Below the pieces are notes generated by a model. The model ran no database searches. It had not been told where the DNA came from and saw nothing but the letters and a program-made list of their open reading frames with translations. Both the position numbers and the translations under genes were made by a program. Source: Magicicada septendecula (taxonomy: Eukaryota > Arthropoda > Insecta > Hemiptera > Cicadidae). From it: 64,000 bases of DNA. Shown piece by piece: positions 35,468 to 47,597 of the stretch (positions are counted from its first letter, which is position 1; every line of letters begins with the position of its first letter). The DNA is taken from NCBI GenBank assembly GCA_034769895.1, contig CM068373.1, positions 195,652,134-195,716,133 of the forward strand. The letters run 5' to 3'.

Positions 35468-35652
35468 ATATGGCCAGTTAGGACATGGTGTAGTAGAAAG
35501 TGAACAAACTCCTAAAGAATTGATGGCTTTGGCTGGGTTTAAAGTAATACAGATTGCTGCAGGAGGGTTTTACTCATGTGCCATTACTGAGGATGGTGAC
35601 CTTTACACATGGGGGATGAACAGTTTTGGTCAGCTTGGATTTCCACCAAAAG
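35468..35652 (+). CDS. RCC1-repeat protein, internal exon (RCC1 domain-containing protein 1-like)
   Basis: Acceptor TTTACAG ends at 35467 and donor GT is at 35653. The exon enters in phase 2 and leaves in phase 1. It encodes about 61 residues of RCC1 repeat: Y-G-Q-L-G-H-G, then A-A-G-G-F-Y-S-C-A-I-T-E-D-G-D-L-Y-T-W-G and F-G-Q-L-G. RCC1 repeats form a seven-bladed propeller. The order and spacing recall RCC1 domain-containing protein 1 (RCCD1), a nuclear partner of a JmjC enzyme in vertebrates, but other RCC1 proteins are possible. Upstream exons were not found between 13.7 and 23.9 kb. Confidence 0.82.
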
Positions 35653-35868
35653 GTTGCATAGAGATTACATTTTGGGCCCAATAAGTGTGTGTAAAAAGTG
35701 TATGTTAAGGAATAACTACTTAAGCACCTTAAGATCATGTTATCAGCACCTTCTATACCATTTTTTGTTTTGTTTTGAAAAGCTTGTGAGAAACAATGTT
35801 AATTTTTATAATTATTTACAAAAATATAACAGATACACTTAATAAGTAAAAATTTGATATAAATGATG

Positions 35869-36348
35869 TGTTGCGTCTTAGAAGCTCTTGAATTGCTCTT
35901 GAGTTGTTCTTAGGAATGCTAATTGGAGATGGCTGGTTAGAAATTAAGTTTTAAGTGGACTGTATGCTTTTCATATAAATAACTGTTTATTGAAATTTTG
36001 TTTCTGCGATTGCTGGCACGTGTAGTAATTACCACGGCATGATGCCCGCGAATTGAATTAGAAATAAGTATCGAATGACATAATCGTGAGAAGTAAGGCA
36101 GAAATTGCCCAAGTGGAATTAGCGCATGTTGAACATGCTAATAATTTAAATAATGAAAATTCTGTAGCCTCGGCTGGAAATAGTAACGAGTGGCCTTCTT
36201 GGAGTCTTGAGTAGAACTAACTTAATTTTCACTACAGTCAGCCCAAGTAAAGACCGGCTGTAGATAACAGACAAAAACGTGATGTCGTCTACACGTGTCG
36301 CAATGCAGTATTCAGATTACAAAGTTTACAAGGTTCAAAGTTTGACCA
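35869..36348 (-). repeat. 3' LTR of minus-strand BEL element
   Basis: 480 bp; on the plus strand it starts TGTTGCG and ends TTTGACCA. It has 11 bases that the other LTR lacks (around 35885-35900). Confidence 0.88.
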
Positions 36349-37207
36349 TACTGCCCGCACAAAATCGGGGCGATTTTGCAATTTAAGTTATTATATGAAA
36401 CGTAAATCACAAATTATTATCAAATGTTGTATACAAGAAAATACATAATATACTTGAAAGCCTTATACATTAAATAAATTGACCTTTTGCTTAAAGTAAA
36501 TCGTCTCTGACATAAAAATCTGTAAGTAACAAATTAATCAAGCTATCAGAAACAGGCTCAAAAGCAAAACAAAACAATTTCTGTGCTGAAAACGTACAAA
36601 ATAAAGCTCATGATAAAAATAAAAGTGCTTATATAACTAACATAATCTTTCTTGAAGCATTAACATATGTTTAGTAAATACATACATTTAATTTTTAACA
36701 GAAAGTAAGTGACAACCTTCAATTTATATAAAAGAAAACATCCTCAAAAACTGACTCAATATAGTAATACAATGATAAAGACATAATAGCTGATACAATA
36801 ATAGTAGACTAACAATCCCCAAAAAAAATTCAAAGATACATAACCATGGTAAATACAATAGTGAAAAACATAATAATGTATATGCATAGTATTAGTATAA
36901 TGATATCAAAATTCAGTGGTACATAGCAGTAAGATATACATATCCAAATGGGTGTAAAAATGCATAATATGAGTACACATAATAATAATTAATAGTACAT
37001 AATAGCATAATAATAATCACAAAAAATTCAATAACAAATAATAACAATAATGATACATAGGAATACAATAATGAAAACTTATAGTAATAATAATAATAGT
37101 AATATAAATATTATAATATAATAATAAATACAATAATAATAATATAATACAAACAATAAATAGAAAACATGATAAATGTTCGAAACAATGATGCTTGATA
37201 ATGCGAA
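36349..37207 (-). other. 3' untranslated region of the minus-strand BEL element
   Basis: AT-rich, with a degenerate TAA-rich run at about 36980-37150. No gene seen. Confidence 0.6.
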
Positions 37208-38097
37208 TTAGTCTGAGTCCACCGGAAGTGGGCACAATTTATGAATGGGTCGACGTAGGACACCATGTGTGGTGCGAACGTCAGCAACGTGCACTATTGA
37301 GTCCTGATCCGAATAAATATTCGTGATTACCCCGCGTTTCCACTGAAGGGGGGGAATTATCATCTAGAATGAGGACGAGTTGTCCAAGAGTCAAATTTTT
37401 TGACGTAATGCGCCATTTGTTGCGCTGTTGCAACTGGTGCAAGTAATCTTTTAACCACCGTTTCCAAATTGACTGTGTGAATCTTTGGAGCAGCTGCCAT
37501 CTGCCCAAACGACTAATATTGACTTGGGAATAGTCGGGTTCCAGGAGTGCCGTGAGCGGAGAACCAACCAGGAAATGAGCGGGAGTTAAAGGTTCGGGGT
37601 CCCTAAAGTCATTGGTTATTGCGAGTAAAGGGCGTGAGTTAAGGCAGGACTCTATTTGAGTTAGAATGGTATAATATTCCTCGAAAGTCAGAATGGTTCC
37701 GCCAATCACGCGACGCAAGTGAAATTTGACACTTTTTACTCTGGTTTCCCACAGACCACCGAAATGGGGGGCTGAGGGGGGAATAAAGGACCACTTGATG
37801 CCTTGGGCACTGGTAAACTCCTGGGTTGTTTGCTCAAATCCTTTAGACTTCAAAAGTCTGTACAATTCGTGGAGTGTGCAGCTAGCACGACGAAAGTTCG
37901 TACCATTGTCGGAGAATATCTGATCGGGGATACCTCTACGCGCGATGAACCGTTTTAAGGCCGCTATGTAGGCGTCTGAGGTAAGATCTGAGACAAGTTC
38001 CAAATGAATGGCCTTAGTTGTCATGCATATTGTAACTAAACGTTTATATGGTGTGTAAATATCTGTTAACGGGTACACGTGTTCAGGTCCCGCTGTT
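37208..38097 (-). pseudogene. BEL/Pao integrase (minus-strand element)
   Basis: Reads on the minus strand from about 38097: A-G-P-E-H at the first catalytic site region, T-T-K-A-I-H-L-E, D in F-S-D-N-G-T-N-F, E in G-L-W-E-T, then L-N-S-R-P-L, L-T-P-A-H-F-L-V-G and the C-terminal domain. A run of seven C (plus strand) near 37345-37352 shifts the frame; the C-terminal domain continues in another frame to TAA at 37208-37210. The N-terminal zinc domain and the start are missing because the upstream sequence is unrelated. Confidence 0.88.
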
Positions 38098-40364
38098 GAA
38101 TGTCACTCTGCTCAGTAATTATGTTACTGTTTAAAATGTTAAATGGAGTCTCTTGTATTATATGCAGTAATTATTTTTATAATTGATAAAATATAATTTA
38201 ATTGTAGTGATATGGTTTATTGTGAATAAAACATTAATTTGTTGGTCTGCTAATGAATGTAACGGTCGCGTCGAACTTGAAGTCGAAATCCTCTTCTATA
38301 GAAAAATGTCAGTGTATGTATAAGTCAAGTGTTGTCTGGACAAATATATTAATATAATGAACACTTCACGTACCTGGTTGTCGTACTTGATGTTCAGACG
38401 TTCACCGCCACTGAATAAACTGTCAAGTTCCCTTTTTGACCAGTCTAATATTTATAAACAAGGTTTTATAACACCTTGAAGGTTATGTGGCGCCATATGG
38501 GTTTTCTTAGAGAAATGTCCTAAAAAAAAAACTTCTAATCGTATAATTGTGTGTGTTTACTTTTCGCTGTTTCTATTTTTTAAAAGTTAATTGAATTGAA
38601 AATAATTCAAGTGGTATACTGAAAAATTTCTGTTTTAGTGTACCTCAGTGTATGCAATACTGAGGGTTGGTTATCTAAATTAAAATAATTAAAAACAAAA
38701 GTTACTGCTGTATAACATTATTGGTTTATTATAACCTCTAGAATTGAATTGAAAATAACGTTTAACAATAATATAATTCGGATCACAAGTTATCCGTTTC
38801 CTGACTGGTCTAGCTCAGTTTAAGCACAATATAAAATTCTTATTTTTATTAACAAAATTTTTATCTTAATGGACTAAGTACCTCAAGGGTAAGTTCTTTA
38901 AAATACAAAATAGAACGATATCAATTTCTTTTAATAAATACTACTATGATGTAGTAATTCATTTTTGGCCTCTTTAAAAACTTGCAATTAAATAATTGGT
39001 TAACGAGAATTCCGTTTGCTTATATTCTAATTGATATTAATTATAAATAATTCTAATACATATATTCTTACGTTGGGTTATATTAAACCCTCTAAATAAA
39101 TTCATACAGTGTTCTCTACGAATAGTTTGATTGTTTTTGCGTCAGTACAAGTATGTTAATAGCTACAATCAATGGATGGTATGTAAACAACAAATTTAGT
39201 CACCGTACTACCTTGATTTTTAATCGTATTGATTAAAAATGAACACTTTAACGATCGGATTATATTGTTCGCTAATACACTGCACTTTAATCGCACTTGG
39301 AAACGAGAAATAACCTTCTTCTTACTGACATTAGGTTATAGCCTTTACAGGTTATGTTAGATTTACTCGTTCCGATTACACGCACTGTTTATATAAATTC
39401 ACAATTAACTTTCGATGCACTCAGAGACGATGACTCGCCTTTCCAATGGTTAATTTGATAAAATTTAAGGTATTTACTACAACTGTACTGTTGTTGATTA
39501 TTCAAATATAAAACAACGCAGAGACGCAACTGGTTAGCTAGTGGAAAATGATGCGAATGCGAATTTCTTAGCGTCCTTTTGATTATATACCCCGCTCTCG
39601 ATCGCTGTTAGGAATAATTTTCGCTAAGTAAACTCTTTTGTGATTGGTACAAAATTATGTCATAGTGATGTAATGTTTTTAATAAACACCACCTTTTGTA
39701 CTCCACTATTATTGTTGTTAGTATTCACTGGCCCTTTCTTAAATCTTGTTAAAAAATGATGCTAACACTAATTATTAAATTATTACAATTCCATTCTTTA
39801 AGCTATTATCATCAAATTAAAGCGTAGTTTCTGATCTTTATTTTGATGTGGCTTAATGCCGGTTTGAACCTAGTTTTCACTGACAATATATAGGAATACC
39901 GTCCTGAAACATGGTTTCTTAGTGTCGTCTGCTAATAATGCAAAATGTGACTATTTTCCTATCTTTGATATTTGATTATTTACATCTGTGTTCTCTTTTG
40001 AATGTTATTACATGAATAATAGTACATACATTATTAAAACTGAATGCTGCCTACAGCTGAACAATATTAAATCTTAGTATAATTATGACAGTACATTATT
40101 CTGAAAATTCCTTATTCTCTAATTACATTTTTACATGGCCTACTCATTTTTACGGCATATAATATTAATCAAGTGGTGGTATTTCACACCTCATTCGTTA
40201 TATTTACTATTCTGTAAGTTAATGTTAATTAGGGGTCCTGGTTCCCTATTATTTTACTGACATAAACTCGTTTATACCGGGTCTGGATACAGTTTTAGTA
40301 CAAGGTTTATTCCCTGCTTATTATTATCTCTACTTACATCTCATTTAATTAGGAAGTTGCTTAT
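38098..40364. other. 2.3 kb replacing protease-RT of the minus-strand BEL element; possible solo LTR
   Basis: No coding frame. A candidate solo LTR spans 38258-40012: it starts TGTAACGG, ends GTTATTACA, and is flanked by TGAA on both sides (38254-38257 and 40013-40016). A TATA-like stretch lies near 39588. A 4-base duplication and a 5-base inverted end can occur by chance, so this is tentative. Confidence 0.3.
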
Positions 40365-41051
40365 TTACACATAAGGCTCCCGTTTATAATTGCCCTTATT
40401 CTGTACTGTTAACTTATGTTGAACTGATTTCACACCCAAGACATTCCCTATATGATGGGCTGAGACAATTAACTTACTGTCATACCTGCTTCTTAATAAA
40501 TCAATAGCTACCGCATAATTGTCACGGGTAATTGGAAGAGATTTTATTACATTTAATGCCTCGTCACTCAATGAAGAGTGCAAGTAGTGTAACTTTTGAA
40601 TATCAGTCAGGTCGGTTTTGACGTGTACTAATTCAAGAAATATACTGTAATAGTGTTGCCAATCAATAATGCTACCTGAAAAGCAAGGCAATTTAATTGG
40701 TTCCAACTGTATAGGGGGGGTTTTAACTGGCGTAATTTCGGTATGAAACAACGGTTTTTGGTTCACCTGCTCTACTTGCTCTAACAAGTGGTGCAACTTA
40801 CATTCGATATTGCAGAGATCATCCTCAGTTTGGACTCTGTCACTGGCTGATGCGAAATCAGAGTCATCAGACTCAATTTGAGTCTGAATATCGTCATATT
40901 TAGCGGGCAATTCCATTAAATGGCGAAGCTTAATTTTTAGTGCGTGATGATCGCTTGTGTCTGGATCGAAATTATCCGCGAAAGTGTTCACACGGGATAT
41001 AGACGCTTTAATCGTGCCCCGTTTCTTTATTAACGCCTTCACATCAGCCAT
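40365..41051 (-). pseudogene. BEL/Pao gag, N-terminal part (minus-strand element)
   Basis: ATG at 41051 with 228 codons. It begins M-A-D-V-K-A-L-I-K-K-R-G-T-I, a usual start for BEL gag. From about residue 118 it carries the DUF1759-type core (I-K-L-P-C-F-S-G-S-I-I-D-W, L-H-Y-L, L-L-R-S-R-Y). It ends after about residue 215 in a tail that does not look like gag. The zinc fingers, protease and RT that should follow are absent, so the break is a deletion or replacement at about 40365-40385. Confidence 0.88.
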
Positions 41052-41982
41052 GATAGTAATTCAAAAAAGAAATTTAAACGTAGAGTAGGTGAACAGTTGC
41101 TGTAATTTTGAATAACTTGCGAAAATCTGATATAATGCGGGAGCCAGTGATCGGTATACACCTTAACACATTACTTACTATAATAGATACTTGTTATCTC
41201 TTTTAAAAGAACAGCCATGAGCGTTATTGAAAGTGTGAATTATTTAAATGATAAGATACACATAGCCTTATCTCAACACTTTAACTTCTAATGAGTTATT
41301 GTACAGTTATGTAAATGGAAATTTATGCACAAATGTACATATGAAAATCTAGTTAAGATGAAAGTTTATGCTCACATGATAATAATATCTGATTACGTAA
41401 AAGTATCAATAATACCATATTAAATGTAAAATATTATTAAGTTTGTTGTACTCATGCATTATATATGAACAATTGTAAAGAAAAATGAAAGTTTATAATC
41501 ACGTGGAATCCTGGCGTGTTCAAAACTGCTTCGGTCCTGTTGGTTCCGTGCTGATCCCGTCCGGCAATCCTTTGAAGTTGGCGCACCACTGTTTGTGCTG
41601 GTTGGGTGACGCTTGACGTAGTTCTGCATAATTTTACAGTTGTGGAATTTTGCTGCCATCAAATAACTTTCTTGTAGTGTCAGATTTGACGCTCTGCAGA
41701 ATCTTGCATGTCACGTTTGAAGGTTGTTTTTGTGGCAACAAAGGCATGCCACGGCCAGCAATCTAAGTTCGAAAGTATTTAAGCTTGAAGATAGTTTGGG
41801 CCCATTAAATTAAATATTTTGAAATCGTGGTGGACAAAAAATGTAAAATCCGTCCCGTGAGGACCAAAAATGTTGTCGCTGCGGACAAAAATGCGGTCAC
41901 TGTGGACCAAAAATGCTGTCGCTGTGGACAAAAATGCGGTCGCAGTGGACCAAAATTTTGCCCGTAAGGCCAAAATAAAAAA
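41052..41982 (-). other. leader of the minus-strand BEL element with minisatellite
   Basis: Non-coding leader between gag and the 5' LTR. Bases 41826-41960 are six to seven copies of a 19-27-base unit (core 21-22), each holding GTGGACCAAAA or a close variant, beside the LTR where the primer-binding site should be. Confidence 0.65.
41826..41960 (-). repeat. minisatellite, 21-22-bp unit
   Basis: Units alternate between GTGGACAAAAATGCGGTC and GTGGACCAAAAATGCTGTC types with the connecting CGCT. The outer units are more diverged. Confidence 0.8.
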
Positions 41983-42451
41983 TGTTGCGTCTTAGAAGCT
42001 CTTGAGTTGTTCTTAGGAATGCTAATTGGAGATGGCTGGTTAGAAATGAAGTTTTAAGTGGACTGTATGCTTTTCATATAAATAACTGTTTATTGAAATT
42101 TTGTTTCTGCGATTGCTGGCACGTGTAGTAATTACCACGGCATGATGCCTGCGAATTGAATTAGAAATAAGTATCGAATGACATAATCATGAGGAGTAAG
42201 GCAGAAATCGCCCAAGTGGAATTAGCGCATGTTGAACATGCTAATAATTTAAATAATGAAAATTCTGTAGCCTCGGCTGGAAATAGTAACGAGTGGCCTT
42301 CTCGGAGTCTTGAGTAGAACTAATTTAATTTTCACTACAGTCAGCCCAAGTAAAGACCGGCTGTAGATAACAGACAAAAACGTGACGTCATCTACACGTG
42401 TCGCAATGCAGTATTCAGATTACAAAGTTTACAAGGTTCAAAGTTTGACCA
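41983..42451 (-). repeat. 5' LTR of minus-strand BEL element
   Basis: 469 bp, direct repeat of 35869-36348 lacking 11 bases. GATG follows at 42452. Confidence 0.88.
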
Positions 42452-42846
42452 GATGTAACGAAACAGAAAACTGTAGTACTATTTATAAATAATAAACTGT
42501 GAAAACTCATTCAGGACTAGAACCAAGCATTATGATCACCAACTAATAAACAGAAAACCCCAAAATTGAAGATAATGAATGGACCAAAATTAACTCAACA
42601 ACACCAACCATTGACCTGACTATGACTAACAAATAATAACCAGACATTACCCAGTAAGATAGGGCAGTAAATCAATAAAAAAAATAAAGCAGTAATCAAA
42701 CACCAAATAAATAAACATAAACAAATTGAACAATAAGTCCAACGTGGAACTTAGTTAAACATTCATCAGGAGATATTTTTGTTTTATTACAAAATTGACG
42801 CCCACAACATGTGGCATAAAAATAAACTTATACTGAAAATTTTGTT

Positions 42847-43305
42847 TTGTTACAACTTTTAAATAAAAGTAATAAGGGGACAGAACAAATAAAGGAAAAT
42901 AATGAAACATTAAAACGAGAAATAAAGGAGGATATTGGACCACTAAATAATAAAATGGACAGTAATAATGAGACACTGAATAAAAAAATAGAAAGCAGTA
43001 GTGAAACATCAGAACAAATAAAGCACGTGACCATGGATGACATAATGGCATGCATGCAACAGTGGATGGAAAAAATGTGTCAGAAATTGGATGATCATAA
43101 TAAGGAGATGAGAGAAATAATAAATGGCAACAAACCAACGATAGAAGAAATACCCAACAATAAAAACATGGAACAAGTAAATCAGAAAATAGAAGATAGT
43201 AGTATAGAAGTAGAAATAAAGAAGACAAAGGTGTACTGTTATCTGAGAATAAAAATAACAGAAACCAAGAGGATATTAAGCACCTGGAAAAGAAGACCAA
43301 GATAA
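42847..43305 (+). pseudogene. coiled-coil (gag-like) protein of the small LTR element
   Basis: An open stretch of about 152 codons, strongly charged with repeated N-N-E-T-L-K/N-K-K-I-E patterns, forming a probable coiled coil over about residues 15-60. The middle holds M-D-D-I-M-A-C-M-Q-Q-W-M-E-K-M. Its position after the primer-binding site and its coiled coil resemble the N-terminal Gag region of insect gypsy elements. It has no clear ATG at its start and no zinc finger. A second open stretch (43462-43746, 94 codons) could be its continuation after a break, and is of unknown function. Confidence 0.45.
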
Positions 43306-43746
43306 TAGGAAAAATATGTAAGAAAGAATTAATGAAAACACGGGAAGAATGGACTAGTTAATGTACTTAACATCCTAAGTACGGAACACAGAAAAGTAGG
43401 TAATTTTAAAAATAACAGAAGGAGCTTAATAGAACTTTTCAAAGGGAATCACAATAAAACAGTGAGAAAAAACTTCAGAAAATCTATATGTAAATTAAAT
43501 ATAACAGAAATAGAAATGTGTCATAAAATGTCAGTAATGTCATCAATAACTGAAATACCATTAAAATATCTGTTCAATAAACTAAATGGGAAAGTGATTG
43601 ATGCAGGTTTTGATACTAATGAACGTGTGGTATTAGAAGAATTGCTGTACAAGGTAGCAGAGACCTATATCACAAGGACGGAAATAGTTCTGCACACCAG
43701 AGTGATCCGAATGACAAGTGCAGATGGAATTATGGACCATGGATAA

Positions 43747-44994
43747 ACTAAATACCACGCACTATCAAGAAAAGGGACTGATTTTCTGAGAACCGACAAG
43801 GCAAACCATTTAAGAAATGAAGAAAAAATAATAATCATAATTAAAACACAAATAAAATAAATAAAGAATAAATAAACACTATAGAGACTTAAGAAAAAAT
43901 AATGATAATTAGGAAACCAAACGACACAAATGAAGGTTTAAGAAAACATAAACAAATAGCCCATCAATACAGGGATTAGAAGAGAATATGACTGTTAAGA
44001 ATGATCTGAGGAAATTACAATAATTAAAGGGAAAACAATTACTTGAAAAAAGAAAAACAATGGAAGGATGAACTGACAGAAGATGAATTACATTCTGGTA
44101 ATAAATAAGTTAACAAAGCATAATAATAAACACTGCATTATAAGGGATATGGAAGGATGGAATGAGTAATACCAGGGCAAAATGTGACATAAATCAACAA
44201 AGTAAAGGCAAATAGAATGAAATAAAAATACAACGAGATTAAATCCACACTGATGATAAATAATATAAAGATAAGGGAGTTAATGGTAGGCAAAAAATAA
44301 TAATGAGAAGTGTTAATAAGGCAACAGGATTCTGAGGGTGTTCAAAGTAATGCAATAGTTACCATTTTTACAGAGTGTAGAAAGCTATGGCACCACTCAA
44401 AAATTATTATTATGGGCAGGGGGCAAAGAGCACTGTACCATGTACGGGGGATTAGTCGGGTGAGGAATAGGTCAGAATAGTGCCACTCACAGCCGATATG
44501 TGCATTCACCGTGCCATTTAAAGTTAGGGAGGAATTAATAACCCCAATCAAGGAATCGACCTGAACAGAAGATAAAGCAGAGGAAGAAGGAAAAGAAACC
44601 CCAGAGGAAAGGAAAAATCAGTTGGTAACCACCTGTATAAGTAATATGAGGAAAAAATAATATATTTTTTAGATTTGCCCAGAGAAGAAAAGGAAGTTAT
44701 TTGTGAATTGTTATATAATAACCCAACTCAAGAAAATTTATCACAACCCAATCCCTGAAACCATAAGGAAGAATTAAATCCAGAGAGCAAGAGAAAAGAA
44801 GCAAGAAACAATTGAAGGCAGTTCATCTACCTAAGCAAGTCCAATTATCGAAACACTAAAAGAATAAAAGGCAATTACAATCAACTGTCGCTGAAGAAAT
44901 ATCATGAAGAAGAAAAGGAAAATGTAACATAAGTAATTATGTCATCACACCTAATGAAGTGTTCAGAAATAATTACTTCTGAAGGAGGGCAATT
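43747..44994. other. internal non-coding part of the small LTR element
   Basis: A-rich, no supported frame. It ends in the purine tract near 44980-44990. Confidence 0.45.
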
Positions 44995-45033
44995 TGTAAT
45001 GAAACAGAAAACTAGGACTATTTATAAATTTTT

Positions 45034-46420
45034 ACATGACCAAACCAGGCCATGTTTGGTATCAAATGATTTGTAATTTTATTTGGATTAACCACATATA
45101 CATTGTATTAAATATTATTGTGTTATGATAAAAAAGTAATTTGAAGGCAAAATATAAAATGTAATGTATTTTAATGACCATGGTAATGTAACAGTTGAAC
45201 TTTGCACTATGGGCCAATAAGAATCCAAGAAATTTTGGTCAGCTTCTGTGAAAAAAAAAGAAGAAATTAGAACACTTGATTGTTAATCACGATTGAATAC
45301 GTTTGAGGAGTGTGGATAAAAAATATTATTATGTAAAAAATTTTAAAAACAAGAAACCAAACTCAGAAGAATGAATTGCCAAACGGAACAATCATGAAGT
45401 CATTACAACAAATCATATAACTCAACAGGAACGACTACCAGTGAAATTAAAGAAATTATAAAGTGATTAATAAGAAAGAAGCCTAAATTAAATTTAACTG
45501 AGGAACTGTATGTATTCTACAAAAATTTTAACCAACCAATTCTTGTAATCCTAATACGAGTCATCACCAATGACACCAACAACTAACACAACATTATTAA
45601 CTGATAAACATTTTATAAAAGAAAATAAGAACATAATATAAGAAATAGTGAACACTAAGTGACAATATTTTATTAATATATATTGGGAACCAATTTACTC
45701 TAACCACAACTGGCAACCTGGCAACACATCAGCCATGATTATGACGTCACTCAACAATCAGCATGCATTGCGCACATAACGAAATGAAATATTACCGCCC
45801 ATATTTTTCAAACATTAATAATTATTTATAATATTATATTAGATAATAAGTATTAAGCTATTTCTTTTGTAATGTACTTTTTATTGTTTTTTATTAATTA
45901 ATGGAACCTTGCGTAGCAGCCAAAAGAATTCACTTTTATATAATTAATTCATTTGACAATTGACCCTGAGATAAGAATCGATCATTGCTAACGTGTATAT
46001 CGAAATAACCATTTTTACTAAACTGAATAAAATTTTCAAAGTTTAAACATTAATATTACCAATATCATTTCCATGTGTTTTATTTCTCGAACGTAAGGTA
46101 CAATCAGGATTCGCTCTATACTCACGAAGATCAAGAAGACATCTGCGAGTTGTAAGAATAACAGAAACTATGAAACCAAAATTAACCTCAACGAATATGT
46201 TTAAGATGGAAATCGAATGTAGTCGTTGAGAAATTGTTTTGGGACGATACAACCGCTATATTCAAATATTTGAATCAGAAGAACTGAAGAATTCTCTTCA
46301 GCTAATTCGAGAATTAACCACTAAAGAAGATTCATCCATAAAAATAAAATTAAAGAGAATTAACATAAATACGAGGAATAAACACGCAACCATTAGTATC
46401 AACTGACAAAACAAATACAC
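45034..46420. other. 1.4-kb gap, nothing recognised
   Basis: AT-rich, probably remains of the small element's 3' LTR followed by intron sequence. No gene, TIR or structural RNA seen. Confidence 0.4.
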
Positions 46421-46424
46421 ATAG

Positions 46425-47597
46425 TGTAACTCTTCTATTATTTACGGACAAATTATATGACTCGGGTCCCTAGTTCGGGGCCAAATGTAACTCTACGAAT
46501 TAATTACAAAATTATAATTATATTTATCTCTTACCTTCGGGTTTTTTACTCCAAGGGTCGTTCAGACGAAACTGCTGCAAAAAGGGATTATTTGGATTTG
46601 ATATAGGCAAAGATCAAATACACCGTTTGTGCTAAAACAAATTGCCTCTGGTTTATTATGTCAAATAACTACTTCATCTCCCTTTCATGACATTTAAATT
46701 AAATACTTGTAGAAGGAGCAACAATTTGTGAAATCAATTATAGTCACAACTATTTCTTAATTAACTAGCTTATGACACTACGATATACCTCCACTATTTA
46801 TTATCTGCAATGAACCAATACGTGCTTTAGCTACACACTCACACACATTCGTTCTTTGATTTTATCGTTCTATTTAAACCCCACTTCGAGATCTCTGATT
46901 TACATTTTAGCTTTATCATTTATTTATGTTGAATTATACTCTGGGGAAAAAGGTAAAATAATCTTGGTTAAAACTCAGTCAATACTTAACGTCTGAAGAA
47001 CTCCGCTGTTTTGCACCTCTGCTGTGAATGCACTGTTTAACACACCATGATTTAGTTTTCCACTGTTTAACCGCGGTACTGTTATTGCTTATTTCAAATA
47101 AGTTGATGTTGATGCGCCACTATTACTTTAGTTCACTTTAAAATAGCATTTAGTGTTGTTTTGTCGGCCGACATATATTTTCGAACACTTAGCTCGCTTA
47201 GGTTGGCCGGGCGGCCCGGTGTCACAACTGGCACTGGCGTTAGTTTGCTAAATTGCATACAGTGTTTTTTGGTCACGTGGTCGTGCATATGTGCTCCCAT
47301 TGGTGCTATTGAAAGAGCGCCTTAGCAGAGGCGGGAAGGTGAGCAATGTTTTTGCCGCCTGGCGCAATGTGCAGTTACATACTCTCTTTCGTAATTCACG
47401 GCTGAGGCGCAGGTTGATGTTATTTCACCATCGGTCTGCGTTGCATGAGTGCGGAGACAAAACATAGACGTTTTTTCTGCAATAAACACAGCCTATCTGG
47501 TTGACTAACTTGGGGTTCTACAAGGGTGAACAATGACTGTATAGAGAATGTAATTTTAAAAAATGTTATCTTGGCCCTACAATCTCGTACCGTTACA
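46425..47597 (-). repeat. 3' LTR of the young gypsy element
   Basis: 1173 bp; on the plus strand TGTAACTCTTC...CCGTTACA. An internal LTR-end-like unit (GGGGCCAAATGTAACTCT) lies at about 46477-46494, 61 bases in from the edge. The polypurine tract (on minus, TTGGGGGGGTAT) is at 47598-47609. Confidence 0.95.

Larger units (their letters stand above)
35869..42451 (-). mobile_element. second BEL/Pao element, minus strand, lacking RT
   Basis: Direct repeats 35869-36348 and 41983-42451 are LTRs, flanked by GATG on both sides (35865-35868 and 42452-42455). On the minus strand gag comes first (41051) and integrase last (38097). The 2.3 kb between them has no protease, RT or RNase H. The LTRs differ by about nine substitutions and an 11-bp indel, so it is not recent. 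It inserted into the LTR that begins at 42454. Confidence 0.88.
42454..45033 (+). mobile_element. small LTR element encoding a coiled-coil protein
   Basis: The left LTR (42454-42791) starts TGTAACG and ends TTATTACA. After three bases comes a primer-binding-site-like sequence beginning TTGACGCCCACAAC. The start of a second LTR (TGTAATGAAACAG) appears at 44995 behind a purine tract (GAAGGAGGGC); similarity holds for about 38 bases and is then lost. The internal region is 2.2 kb with a coiled-coil ORF and no pol. It looks non-autonomous or deleted. The minus-strand BEL element inserted after its second base. Confidence 0.6.

Noticed and set aside
42755..43300. 181-codon minus-strand ORF opposite the coiled-coil gene
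   Set aside because: Its Phe/Leu/Ser-rich composition is the reverse reading of the Lys/Asn-rich coiled-coil frame; a shadow.
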